Source: Haematobia irritans
Lineage: Eukaryota > Arthropoda > Insecta > Diptera > Muscidae
Length of the DNA stretch: 64,000 nt
Direction: 5' to 3'
Assembly (NCBI RefSeq): GCF_050003625.1
Contig: NC_134400.1
Coordinates: 191,423,726 to 191,487,725, forward strand
Below, in pieces: positions 31,161-45,664 of this stretch (position 1 is the stretch's first letter; the number at the start of each line of letters is the position of its first letter). The position numbers were made by a program, and so were the translations under genes. A model generated the notes under the pieces. It saw only the letters and a program-made list of their open reading frames with translations. It was not told the DNA's origin and searched no databases.

Positions 31161-34100
31161 TTATATGAAAAACTTCTTTTGCCCATATCTCCTAAACTAA
31201 GCGTCCTAGAGCGAAAAGGGATTTAATCCGTGACCCCCCTCAAAAATTGAATTTTTTATCCAAATCCTAAAAAAATTGAAATTTTTATATGAAAAACTTC
31301 TTTTGCCTATATCTCCTAAACTAAGCGTCCTAGAGCGAAAAGGGCTTTAATTCGTGATCACCCACAAAAAATTGAAAAGTCCCCCCAAACCACAAAAAAA
31401 TTTAAATTTTTATATGAAAAACTTCTTTTGCCCATATCTTCTAAACTAAGCGTCCTAGAGCGAAAAGGGCTTTAATCCGTGACCCCCCTCAAAAATTTAA
31501 TTTTTTACCCAAATCCTAAAAAAATTGAAATTTTTATATGAAAAACTTCTTTTGCCTATATCTCCTAAACTAAGCGTCCTAGAGCGAAAAGGGCTTTAAT
31601 TCGTGATCACCCTCAAAAATTGAAATTTTCATCCAAATCCTAAAAAAATTGAAATTTTTATATGAAAAACTTCTTTTGCCCATATCTCCTAAACTAAGCG
31701 TCCTAGAGCGAAAAGGGCTTTAATCCGTGACCACCCTCAAACATTGAATTTTTTACCCAAATTCTAAAAAAATTGAAATTTTTATATGAAAAGCTTCTTT
31801 CAAATCCTAAAAAAATTGAAATTTTTATATGAAAAACTTCTTTTGCCCATATCTCCTAAACTAAGCGTCCTAGAGCGAAAAGGGCTTTAATTCGTGACCA
31901 CCCACAAAAAATTGAAAAGTCCACCCAGACCCCAAAAAAATTGAAATTTTTATATGAAAAACTTCTTTTGCCCATATCTCCCAAACTAAGCGTCCTAGAG
32001 CGAAAAGGGCTTTAATCCGTGACCCCCCTCAAAAATTGAATTTTTTACCCAAATCCTAAAAAAATTGAAATTTTTATATGAAAAACTTCTTTTGCCTATA
32101 TCTCCTAAACTAAGCGTCCTAGAGCGAAAAGGGCTTTAATTCGTGATCACCCCCAAAAAATTGAAATTTTCATCCAAACCCCAAAAAAATTGAAATTTTT
32201 ATATGAAAAACTTCTTTTGCCCATATCTCCTAAACTAAGCGTCCTAGAGCGAAAAGGGCTTTAATCCGTGACCCCCCTCAAAAATTGAATTTTTTACCCA
32301 AATCCTAAAAAAAGTGAAATTTTTATATGAAAAACTTCTTTTGCCCATATCTCCTAAACTAAGCGTCCTAGAGCGAAAAGGGCTTTAATTCGTGACCACC
32401 CCCCAAAAAATTGAAAATTTTCATCCAAACCCCAAAAAATTGAAATTTTTGTATGAAAAACTTCTTTTGCCCATATCTCCTAAACTAAGCGTCCTAGAGC
32501 GAAAAGGGCTTTAATCCGTGATCCCCCTCAAAAATTGAATTTTTTACCCAAATCCTAAAAAAATTGAAATTTTTATATGAAAAACTTCTTTTGCCCATAT
32601 CTCCTAAACTAAGCGTCCTAGAGCGAAAAGGGCTTTAATTCGTGACCACCCCCAAAAAATTGAAAATTTTCATCCAAACCCCAAAAAATTGAAATTTTTG
32701 TATGAAAAACTTCTTTTGCCCATATCTCCTAAACTAAGCGTCCTAGAGCGAAAAGGGCTTTAATTCGTGACCACCCTCAAAAATTGAAATTTTCATCCAA
32801 ATCCTAAAAAAATTAAAATTTTGATATGAAAAACTTCTTTTGCCCATATCTCCTAAACTAAGCGTCCTAGAGCGAAAAGGGCTTTAATCCGTGACCACCC
32901 TCAAAAATTTAATTTTTTACCCAAATCCTAAAAAAATTTAAATTTTTATATGAAAAGCTTCTTTCAAATCCTAAAAAAATTGAAATTTTTATATGAAAAA
33001 CTTCTTTTGCCCATATCTCCTAAACTAAGCGTCCTAGAGCGAAAAGGGCTTTAATTCGTGACCACCCACAAAAAATTGAAAAGTCCACCCAAACCCCAAA
33101 AAAAATTAAATTTTTATATGAAAAACTTCTTTTGCCCATATCTCCTAAACTAAGCGTCCTAGAGCGAAAAGGGCTTTAATTCGTGACCACCCCCAAAAAA
33201 TTGAAATTTTCATCCAAACCCCAAAAAAATTGAAATTTTTATATGAAAAACTTCTTTTGCCCATATCTCCTAAACTAAGCGTCCTAGAGCGAAAAGGGCT
33301 TTAATCCGTGACCACCCTCAAAAATTGAATTTTTTACCCAAATCCTAAAAAAAATTGAATTTTTATATGAAAAACTTCTTTTGCCCATATCTCCTAAACT
33401 AAGCGTCCTAGAGCGAAAAGGGCTTTAATCCGTGGCCACCCTCAAAAATTGAAATTTTCATCCAAATCCTAAAACAATTGAAATTTTTATATGAAAAGCT
33501 TCTTTCAAATCCTAAAAAAATTGAAATTTTTATATGAAAAACTTCTTTTGCCCATATCTCCTAAACTAAGCGTCCTAGAGCGAAAAAGGCTTTAATTCGT
33601 GACCACCCACAAAAAATTGAAAAGTCCACCCAAACCCCAAAAAAATTGAAATTTTTATATGAAAAACTTCTTTTGCCCATATCTCCTAAACTACGCGTCC
33701 TAGAGCGAAAAGGGCTTTAATCCGTGACCACCCTCAAAAATTGAAATTTTCATCCAAATCCTAAAAAAAATTGAATTTTTATATGAAAAACTTCTTTTGT
33801 CCATATCTCCTAAACTAAGCGTCATAGAGCGAAAAGGGCTTTAATCCGTGACCCCCCTCAAAAATTGAATTTTTTACCCAAATCCTAAAAAAATTGAAAT
33901 TTTTATATGAAAAACTTATTTTGCCTATATCTCCTAAACTAAGCGTCCTAGAGCGAAAAGGGCTTTAATCCGTGACCCCCCTCAAAAATTGAATTTTTTA
34001 CCCAAATCCTAAAAAAATTGAAATTTTTATATGAAAAACTTATTTTGCCTATATCTCCTAAACTAAGCGTCCTAGAGCGAAAAGGGCTTTAATTCGTGAT

Positions 34101-37100
34101 CACCCCCAAAAAATTGAAATTTTCATCCAAACCCCAAAAAAATTGAAATTTTTATATGAAAAACTACTTTTGCCCATATCTCCTAAACTAAGCGTCGTAG
34201 AGCGAAAAGGGCTATAATCCGTGACCCCCCTCAAAAATTGAATTTTTTACCCAAATCCTAAAAAAATTGAAATTTTTATATGAAAAACTTCTTTTGCCCA
34301 TATCTCCTAAACTAAGCGTCCTAGAACGAAAAGGGCTCTAATTCGTGACCACCCCCAAAAAATTGAAAATTTTCATCCAAAACCCAAAAAATTGAAATTT
34401 TTGTATGAAAAACTTCTTCTGCCCATATCTCCTAAACTAAGCGTCCTAGAGCGAAAAGGGCTTTAATCCGTGACCCCCCTCAAAAATTGATTTTTTACCC
34501 AAATCCTAAAAAAATTGAAATTTTTATATGAAAAACTTCTTTTGCCCATATCTCCTAAACTAAGCGTCCTAGAGCGAAAAGGGCTTTAATCCGTGACCCC
34601 CCTCAAAAAATTGAAATTTTTATATGAAAAACTTCTTTTGCCCATGTCTCCTAAACTAAGCGTCCTAGAGCGAAAAGGGCTTTAATCCGTGACCACCCTC
34701 AGAAATTGAAATTTTCATCCAAATCCTAAAAAAATTGAAATTTTTATATGAAAAACTTCTTTTGCCCATATCTCCTAAACTAAGCGTCCTAGAGCGAAAA
34801 GGGCTTTAATCCGTGACCACCCTCAAGAATTGAAATTTTCATCCAAATCCTAAAAAAATTGAAATTTTTATATGAAAAACTTCTTTTGCCCATATCTCCT
34901 AAACTAAGCGTCCTAGAGCGAAAAGGGCTTTAATTCGTGACCACCCCCAAAAAATTGAAATTTTCATCCAAACCCCAAAAAAATTTAAATTTTTATATGA
35001 AAAACTTCTTTTGCCCATATCTCCTAAACTAAGCGTCCTAGAGCGAAAAGGGCTTTAATCCGTGACCCCCCTCAAAAATTGAATTTTTTACCCAAATCCT
35101 AAAAAAATTGAAATTTTTATATGAAAAACTTCTTTTGCCCATATCTCCTAAACTAAGCGTCCTAGAGCGAAAAGGGCTTTAATCCGTGACCCCCCTCAAA
35201 AATTGAATTTTTTATCCAAATCCTAAAAAAATTGAAATTTTTATATGAAAAACTTCTTTTGCCTATATCTCCTAAACTAAGCGTCCTAGAGCGAAAAGGG
35301 CTTTAATTCGTGACCACCCACAAAAAATTGAAAAGTCCACCCAAACCACAAAAAAATTTAAATTTTTATATGAAAAACTTCTTTTGCCCATATCTCCTAA
35401 ACTAAGCGTCCTAGAGCGAAAAGGGCTTTAATCCGTGACCACCCTCAATAATTGAAATTTTCATCCAAATCCTAAAAAAATTGAAATTTTTATATGAAAA
35501 ACTTCTTTTGCCCATATCTCCTAAACTAAGCGTCCTAGAGCGAAAAGGGCTTTAATCCGTGACCACCCTCAAAAATTGAAATTTTCATCCAAATCCTAAA
35601 AAAATTGAAATTTTTATATGAAAAACTTCTTTTGCCCATATCTCCTAAACTAAGCGTCCTAGAGCGAAAAGGGCTTTAATCCGTGACCACCCTCAAAAAT
35701 TGAATTTTTTACCCAAATTCTAAAAAAATTGAAATTTTTATATGAAAAGCTTCTTTCAAATCCTAAAAAAATTGAAATTTTTATACGAAAAACTTCTTTT
35801 GCCCATATCTCCTAAACTAAGCGTCCTAGAGCGAAAAGGGCTTTAATTCGTGACCACCCACAAAAAATTGAAAAGTCCACCCAAACCCCAAAAAAATTGA
35901 AATTTTTATATGAAAAACTTCTTTTGCACATATTTCCTAAACTAAGCGTCCTAGAGCGAAAAGGGCTTTAATCCGTGACCCCCCTCAAAAATTGAATTTT
36001 TTACCCAAATCCTAAAAAAATTGAAATTTTTATATGAAAAACTTATTTTGCCTATATCTCCTAAACTAAGCGTCCTAGAGCGAAAAGGGCTTTAATTCGT
36101 GATCACCCACAAAAAATTGAAAAGTCCACCCAAACCACAAAAAAATTGAAATTTTTATATGAAAAACTTCTTTTGCCCATATCTCCTAAACTAAGCGTCC
36201 TAGAGCGAAAAGGGCTTTAATTCGTGACCACCCACAAAAAATTGAAAAGTCCACCCAAACCCCAAAAAAATTGAAATTTTTATATGAAAAACTTCTTTTG
36301 CCCATATCTCCTAAACTAAGCGTCCTAGAGCGAAAAGGGCTTTAATCCGTGACCCCCCTCAAAAATTGAATTTTTTACCCAAATCCAAAAAAAATTGAAA
36401 TTTTTATATGAAAAACTTCTTTTGCCTATATCTCCTAAACTAAGCGTCCTAGAGCGAGAAGGGCTTTAATTCGTGATCACCCCCAAAAAATTGAAATTTT
36501 CATCCAAACCCCAAAAAAATTGAAATTTTTATATGAAAAACTTCTTTTGCCCATATCTCCTAAACTAAGCGTCCTAGAGCGAAAAGGGCTTTAATCCGTG
36601 ACCCCCCTCAAAAATTGAATTTTTTACCCAAATCCTAAAAAATTTGAAATTTTTATATGAAAAACTTCTTTTGCCTATATCTCCTAAACTAAGCGTCCTA
36701 GAGCGAAAAGGGCTTTAATTCGTGATCACCCCCAAAAAATTGAAATTTTCATCCAAACCCCAAAAAAATTGAAATTTTTATATGAAAAACTTCTTTTGCC
36801 CATATCTCCTAAACTAAGCGTCCTAGAGCGAAAAGGGCTTTAATCCGTGACCCCCCTCAAAAATTGAATTTTTTACCCAAATCCTAAAAAAATTGAAATT
36901 TTTATATGAAAAACTTCTTTTGCCCATATCTCCTAAACTAAGCGTCCTAGAGCGAAAAGGGCTTTAATTCGTGACCACCCTCAAAAATTGAAATTTTCAT
37001 CCAAATCCTAAAAAAATTGAAATTTTTATATGAAAAACTTCTTTTGCCCATATCTCCTAAACTAAGCGTCCTAGAGCGAAAAGGGCTTTAATTCGTGACC

Positions 37101-40100
37101 ACCCTCAAAAATTGAATTTTTCATCCAAATCCTAAAACAATTGAAATGTTTATATGAAAAACTTCTTTTGCCCATACCTCCTAAACTAAGCGTCCTAGAG
37201 CCAAAAGGGCTTTAATTCGTGACCACCCCCAAAAAATTGAAATTTTCATCCAAACCCCAAAAAAATTGAAATTTTTATATGAATAACTTCGTTTGCCCAT
37301 ATCTCCTAAACTAAGCCTCCTAGAGCGAAAAGGGCTTTAATTCGTGATCACCCCCAAAAAATTGAAATTTTCATTCAAACCCCAAAAAAATTGAAATTTT
37401 TATATGAAAAACTTCTTTTGCCCATATCTCCTAAACTAAGCGTCCTAGAGCGAAAAGGGCTTTAATCCGTGACCCCCCTCAAAAATTGAATTTTTTACCC
37501 AAATCCTAAAAACATTGAAATTTTTATATGAAAAACTTCTTTTGCCTATATCTCCTAAACTAAGCGTCCTAGAGCGAAAAGGGCTTTAATTCGTGATCAC
37601 CCCCAAAAAATTGAAATTTTCATCCAAACCCCCAAAAAATTGAAATTTTTATATGAAAAACTTCTTTTGCCCATATCTCCTAAACTAAGCGTCCTAGAGC
37701 GAAAAGGGCTTTAATCCGTGACCCCCCTCAAAAATTGAATTTTTTACCCAAATCCTAAAAAAATTGAAATTTTTATATGAAAAACTTGTTTTGCCCATAT
37801 CTCCTAAACTAAGCGTCCTAGAGCGAAAAGGGCTTTAATTCGTGACCACCCTCAAAAATTGAAATTTTCATCCAAATCCTAAAAAAATTGAAATTTTTAT
37901 ATGAAAAACTTCTTTTGCCCATATCTCCTAAACTAAGCGTCCTAGAGCGAAAAGGGCTTTAATTCGTGACCACCCTCAAAAATTGAATTTTTCATCCAAA
38001 TCCTAAAACAATTGAAATGTTTATATGAAAAACTTCTTTTGCCTATATCTCCTAAACTAAGCGCCCTAGAGCGAAAAGGGCTTTAATCCGTGACCCCCCA
38101 CAAAAATTGAATTTTTTACCCAAATCCTAAAAAAATTGAAATTTTTATATGAAAAACTTCTTTTGCCCATATCTCCTAAACTAAGCGTCCTAGAGCGAAA
38201 AGGGCTTTAATTCGTGACCACCCCCAAAAAATTGAAAATTTTCATCCAAAACCCAAAACATTGAAATTTTTGTATGAAAAACTTCTTTTGCCCATATCTC
38301 CTAAACTAAGCATCCTAGAGCGAAAAGGGCTTTAATCCGTGACCCCCTCAAAAATTGAATTTTTTACCCAAATCCTAAAAACATTGAAATTTTTATATGA
38401 AAAACTTCTTTTGCCTATATCTCCTAAACTAAGCGTCCTAGAGCGAAAAGGGCTTTAATCCGTGACCCTCAAGAATTGAAATTTTCATCCAAATCCTAAA
38501 AAAATTGAAATTTTTATATGAAAAACTTCTTTTGCCCATATCTCCTAAACTAAGCGTCCTAGAGCGAAAAGGGCTTTAATCCGTGACCCCCCTCAAAAAT
38601 TGAATTTTTTACCCAAATCCTAAAAAAATTTAAATTTTTATATGAAAAACTTCTTTTGTCCATATCTCCTAAACTAAGCGTCCTAGAGCGAAAAGGGCTT
38701 TAATTCGTGACCACCCTCAAAAATTGAAATTTTCATCCAAATCCTAAAAAAATTGAAATTTTTATATGAAAAACTTCTTTTGCCCATATCTCCTAAACTA
38801 AGCGTCCTAGAGCGAAAAGGGCTTTAATTCGTGACCACCCTCAAAAATTGAATTTTTCATCCAAATCCTAAAACAATTGAAATGTTTATATGAAAAACTT
38901 CTTTTGCCCACACCTCCTAAACTAAGCGTCCTAGAGCGAAAAGGGCTTTAATTCGTGACCACCCCCAAAAAATTGAAATTTTCATCCAAACCCCAAAAAA
39001 AATTGAAATTTTTATATGAAAAACTTCTTTTGCCCATATCTCCTAAACTAAGCGTCCTAGAGCGAAAAGGGCTTTAATCCGTGACCCCCCTCAAAAATTG
39101 AATTTTTTACCCAAATCCTAAAAAAATTGAAATTTTTATATGAAAAACTTCTTTTGCCCATATCTCCTAAACTAAGCGTCCTAGAGCGAAAAGGGCTTTA
39201 ATTCGTGACCACCCTCAAAAATTGAAATTTTCATCCAAATCCTAAAAAAATTGAAATTTTTATATGAAAAACTTCTTTTGCCCATATCTCCTAAACTAAG
39301 CGTCCTAGAGCGAAAAGGGCTTTAATTCGTGACCACCCTCAAAAATTGAATTTTTCATCCAAATCCTAAAACAATTGAAATGTTTATATGAAAAACTTGT
39401 TTTGCCCATACCTCCTAAACTAAGCGTCCTAGAGCGAAAAGGGCTTTAATTCGTGACCACCCCCAAAAAATTTAAATTTTTATATGAAAAACTTCTTTTG
39501 CCTATATCTCCTAAACTAAGCGTCCAAGAGCGAAAAGGGCTTTAATTCGTGATCACCCCCAAAAAATTGAAATTTTCATCCAAACCCCAAAAAAATTGAA
39601 ATTTTTATATGAAAAACTTCTTTTGCCCATATCTCCTAAACTAAGCGTCCTAGAGCGAAAAGGGCTTTAATTCGTGACCACCCCCAAAAAATTGAAATTT
39701 TCATCCAAACCCCAAAAAAATTGAAATTTTTATATGAAAAACTTCGTTTGCCCATATCTCCTAAACTAAGCGTCCTAGAGCGAAAAGGGCTTTAATTCGT
39801 GATCACCCCCAAAAAATTGAAATTTTCATTCAAACCCCAAAAAAATTGAAATTTTTATATGAAAAACTTCTTTTGCCCATATCTCCTAAACTAAGCATCC
39901 TAGAGCGAAAAGGGCTTTAATCCGTGACCCCCCTCAAAAATTGAATTTTTTACCCAAATCCTAAAAACATTGAAATTTTTATATGAAAAACTTCTTTTGC
40001 CTATATCTCCTAAACTAAGCGTTCTAGAGCGAAAAGGGCTTTAATTCGTGATCACCCCCAAAAAATTGAAATTTTCATCCAAACCCCCAAAAAATTGAAA

Positions 40101-40699
40101 TTTTTATATGAAAAACTTCTTTTGCCCATATCTCCTAAACTAAGCGTCCTAGAGCGAAAAGGGCTTTAATCCGTGACCCCCCTCAAAAATTGAATTTTTT
40201 ACCCAAATCCTAAAAAAATTGAAATTTTTATATGAAAAACTTCTTTTGCCCATATCTCCTAAACTAAGCGTCCTAGAGCGAAAAGGGCTTTAATTCGTGA
40301 CCACCCCCAAAAAATTGAAATTTTCATCCAAACCCCAAAAAAATTGAAATTTTTATATGAAAAACTTCTTTTGCCCATATCTCCTAAACTAAGCGTCCTA
40401 GAGCGAAAAGGGCTTTAATCCGTGACCCCCCTCAAAAATTGAATTTTTTACCCAAATCCTAAAATAATTGAAATTTTTATATGAAAAACTTCTTTTGCCT
40501 ATATCTTCTAAACTAAGCGTCCTAGAGCGAAAAGGGCTTTAATTCGTGACCATCCCCAAAAAATTTAAATTTTTATATGAAAAACTTCTTTTGTCCATAT
40601 CTCCTAAACTAAGCGTCCTAGAGCGAAAAGGGCTTTAATCCGTGACCACCCTCAGAAATTGAAATTTTCATCCAAATCCTAAAAAAATTGAAATTTTTA

Positions 40700-43600
40700 T
40701 ATGAAAAACTTCTTTTGCCCATATCTCCTAAACTAAGCGTCCTAGAGCGAAAAGGGCTTTAATTCGAGACCACCCTCAAAAATTGAAATTTTCATCCAAA
40801 TCCTAAAAAAATTGAAATTTTTATATGAAAAACTTCTTTTGCCCATATCTCCTAAACTAAGCGTCCTAGAGCGAAAAGGGCTTTAATTCGTGACCACCCT
40901 CAAAAATTGAATTTTTCATCCAAATCCTAAAACAATTGAAATGTTTATATGAAAAACTTCTTTTGCCCATACCTCCGAAACTAAGCGTCCTAGAGCCAAA
41001 AGGGCTTTAATTCGTGACCACCCCCAAAAAATTGAAATTTTCATCCAAACCCCAAAAAAATTGAAATTTTTATATGAAAAACTTCTTTTGCCCATATCTC
41101 CTAAACTAAGCGTCCTAGAGCGAAAAGGGCTTTAATTCGTGACCACCCCCAAAAAATTGAAAATTTTCATCCAAAACCCAAAACATTGAAATTTTTGTAT
41201 GAAAAACTTCTTTTGCCCATATCTCCTAAACTAAGCATCCTAGAGCGAAAAGGGCTTTAATCCGTGACCCCCCTCAAAAATTGAATTTTTTACCCAAATC
41301 CTAAAACATTGAAATTTTTATATGAAAAACTTCTTTTGCTTATATCTCCTAAACTAAGCGTCCTAGAGCGAAAAGGGCTTTAATTCGTGATCACCCCCAA
41401 AAAATTGAAATTTTCATCCAAACCCCAAAAAAATTGAAATTTTTATATGAAAAACTTCTTTTGCCCATATCTCCTAAACTAAGCGTCCTAGAGCGAAAAG
41501 GGCTTTAATTCGTGACCACCCCCAAAAAATTGAAATTTTCATCCAAACCCCAAAAAAATTGAAATTTTTATATGAAAAACTTCTTTTGCCCATATCTCCT
41601 AAACTAAGCGTCCTGAGCGAAAAGGGCTTTAATCCGTGACCACCCTCAAAAATTGAATTTTTTACCCAAATTCTAAAAAAATTGAAATTTTTATATGAAA
41701 AGCTTCTTTCAAATCCTAAAAAAATTGAAATTTTTATATGAAAAACTTCTTTTGCCTATATCTCCTAAACTAAGCGTCCTAGAGCGAAAAGGGCTTTAAT
41801 CCGTGACCCCCCACAAAAATTGAATTTTTTACCCAAATCCTAAAAAAATTGAAATTTTTATATGAAAAACTTCTTTTGCCCATATCTCCTAAACTAAGCG
41901 TCCTAGAGCGAAAAGGGCTTTAATTCGTGACCACCCCCAAAAAATTGAAAATTTTCATCCAAAACCCAAAACATTGAAATTTTTGTATGAAAAACTTCTT
42001 TTGCCCATATCTCCTAAACTAAGCATCCTAGAGCGAAAAGGGCTTTAATCCGTGACCCCCCTCAAAAATTGAATTTTTTACCCAAATCCTAAAAACATTG
42101 AAATTTTTATATGAAAAACTTCTTTTGCCTATATCTCCTAAACTAAGCGTCCTAGAGCGAAAAGGGCTTTAATTCGTGATCACCCCCAAAAAAATGAAAT
42201 TTTCATCCATACCCCCAAAAAATTGAAATTTTTATATGAAAAACTTCTTTTGCCCATATCTCCTAAACTAAGCGTCCTAGAGCGAAAAGGGCTTTAATCC
42301 GTGACCCCCGTGGCTTTAATCCGTGACCACCCTCAGAAATTGAAATTTTCATCCAAATCCTAAAAAAATTGAAATTTTTATATGAAAAACTTCTTTTGCC
42401 CATATCTCCTAAACTAAGCGTCCTAGAGCGAAAAGGGCTTTAATTCGTAATCACCCCCAAAAAATTGAAATTTTCATCCAAACCCCAAAAAAATTGAAAT
42501 TTTTATATGAAAAACTTCTTTTGCCCATAATTCCTAAACTAAGCGTCCTAGAGCGAAAAGGGCTTTAATCCGTGACCCCCCTCAAAAATTGAATTTTTTA
42601 GCCAAATCCTAAAAAAATTGAAATTTTTATATGAAAAACTTGTTTTGCCCACATTTCCTAAACTAAGCGTCCTAGAGCGAAAAGGGCTTTAATTCGTGAC
42701 CACCCTCAAAAATTGAAATTTTCATCCAAATCCTAAAAAAATTGAAATTTTTATATGAAAAACTTCTTTTGCCCATATCTCCTAAACTAAGCGTCCTAGA
42801 GCGAAAAGGGCTTTAATTCGTGACCACCCTCAAAAATTGAATTTTTCATCCAAATCCTAAAACAATTGAAATGTTTATATGAAAAACTTCTTTTGCCCAT
42901 ACCTCCTAAACTAAGCGTCCTAGAGCGAAAAGGGCTTTAATTCGTGACCACCCCCAAAAAATTGAAATTTTCATCCAAACCCCAAAAAAATTGAAATTTT
43001 TATATGAAAAACTTCTTTTGCCCATATCTCCTAAACTAAGCGTCCTAGAGCGAAAAGGGCTTTAATTCGTGACCACCCCCAAAAAATTGAAAATTTTCAT
43101 CCAAAACCCAAAACATTGAAATTTTTGTATGAAAAACTTCTTTTGCCCATATCTCCTAAACTAAGCATCCTAGAGCGAAAAGGGCTTTAATCCGTGACCC
43201 CCCTCAAAAATTGAATTTTATACCCAAATCCTAAAAACATTGAAATTTTTATATGAAAAACTTCTTTTGCCTATATCTCCTAAACTAAGCGTCCTAGAGC
43301 GAAAAGGGCTTTAATTCGTGATCACCCCCAAAAAATTGAAATTTTCATCCAAACCCCAAAAAAATTGAAATTTTTATATGAAAAACTTCTTTTGCCCATA
43401 TCTCCTAAACTAAGCGTCCTAGAGCGAAAAGGGCTTTAATTCGTGACCACCCTCAAAAATTGAAATTTTCATCCAAATCCTAAAACAATTGAAATGTTTA
43501 TATGAAAAACTTCTTTTGCCCATATCTCCTAAACTAAGCGTCCTAGAGCGAAAAGGGCTTTAATCCGTGACCACCCTCATAAATTGAATTTTTTACCCAA

Positions 43601-44235
43601 ATTCTAAAAAAATTGAAATTTTTATATGAAAAGCTTCTTTCAAATCCTAAAAAAATTGAAATTTTTATATGAAAAACTTCTTTTGCCTATATCTCCTAAA
43701 CTAAGCGTCCTAGAGCGAAAAGGGCTTTAATCCGTGACCCCCCACAAAAATTGAATTTTTTACCCAAATCCTAAAAAAATTTAAATTTTTATATGAAAAA
43801 CTTCTTTTGCCCATATCTCCTAAACTAAGCGTCCTAGAGCGAAAAGGGCTTTAATTCGTGACCACCCCCAAAAAATTGAAAATTTTCATCCAGAACCCAA
43901 AACATTGAAATTTTTGTATGAAAAACTTCTTTTGCCCATATCTCCTAAACTAAGCATCCTAGAGCGAAAAGGGCTTTAATCCGTGACCCCCCTCAAAAAT
44001 TGAATTTTTTACCCAAATCCTAAAAACATTGAAATTTTTATATGAAAAACTTCTTTTGCCTATATCTCCTAAACTAAGCGTCCTAGAGCGAAAAGGGCTT
44101 TAATTCGTGATCACCCCCAAAAAATTGAAATTTTCATCCAAACCCCAAAAAAATTGAAATTTTTATATGAAAAACTTCTTTTGCCCATATCTCCTAAACT
44201 TAGCGTCCTAGAGCGAAAAGGGCTTTAATCCGTGA
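40700..44235. repeat. block duplication in the satellite, offset 1930 bp
   Basis: About 40700-42305 recurs at 42640-44235 with an offset of 1930-1931. Landmarks: AAACAATTGAAATGTTT (40931/42861), CTAAGCATCC (41237/43167 and 42025/43956), CCAAAACCCAAAACATTG, and the AAGCTT junction (41701/43632). Copy 1 ends at an abrupt join at 42309. Confidence 0.75.
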
Positions 44236-45664
44236 CCCCCCTCAAAAATTGAATTTTTTACCCAAATCCTAAAAAAATTGAAATTTTTATATGAAAAACT
44301 TCTTTTGCCCATATCTCCTAAACTAAGCGTCCTAGAGCGAAAAGGGCTTTAATTCGTGACCACCCTCAAAAATTGAAATTTTCGTCCAAATCCTAAAAAA
44401 ATTGAAATTTTTATATGAAAAACTTCTTTTGCCCATATCTCCTAAACTAAGCGTCCTAGAGCGAAAAGGGCTTTAATTCGTGACCACCCTCAAAAATTGA
44501 ATTTTTCATCCAAATCCTAAAACAATTGAAATGTTTATATGAAAAACTTCTTTTGCCCATACCTCCTAAACTAAGCGTCCTAGAGCGAAAAGGGCTTTAA
44601 TTCGTGACCACCCCCAAAAAATTTAAATTTTTATATGAAAAACTTCTTTTGCCCATATCTCCTAAACTAAGCGTCCTAGAGCGAAAAGGGCTTTAATTCG
44701 TGACCACCCCCAAAAAATTGAAATTTTCATCCAAACCCCAAAAAAATTGAAATTTTTATATGAATAACTTCGTTTGCCCATATCTCCTAAACTAAGCGTC
44801 CTAGAGCGAAAAGGGCTTTAATCCGTGACCACCCTCAGAAATTGAAATTTTCATCCAAATCCTAAAAAAATTGAAATTTTTATATGAAAAACTTCTTTTG
44901 CCCATATCTCCTAAACTAAGCGTCCTAGAGCGAAAAGGGCTTTAATTCGTGATCACCCCCAAAAAATTGAAATTTTCATCCAAACCCCAAAAAAATTGAA
45001 ATTTTTATATGAAAAACTTCTTTTGCCCATATCTCCTAAACTAAGCGTCCTAGAGCGAAAAGGGCTTTAATCCGTGACCCCCCTCAAAAATTGAATTTTT
45101 TACCCAAATCCTAAAAAAATTGAAATTTTTATATGAAAAACTTCTTTTGCCCATATCTCCTAAACTAAGCGTCCTAGAGCGAAAAGGGCTTTAATTCGTG
45201 ACCACCCTCAAAAATTGAAATTTTCATCCAAATCTTAAAAAAATTGAAATTTTTATATGAAAAACTTCTTTTGCCCATATCTCCTGAACTAAGCGTCCTA
45301 GAGCGAAAAGGGCTTTAATTCGTGACCACCCTCAAAAATTGAATTTTTCATCCAAATCCTAAAACAATTGAAATGTTTATATGAAAAACTTCTTTTGCCC
45401 ATACCTCCTAAACTAAGCGCCCTAGAGCGAAAAGGGCTTTAATTCGTGACCACCCCCAAAAAATTGAAATTTTCATCCAAACCCCAAAAAAATTGAAATT
45501 TTTATATGAAAAACTTCTTTTGCCCATATCTCCTAAACTAAGCGTCATAGAGCGAAAAGGGCTTTAATCCGTGACCCCCCTCAAAAATTGAATTTTTTAC
45601 CCAAATCCTAAAAAAATTGAAATTTTTATATGAAAAACTTCTTTTGCCTATATCTCCTAAACTA

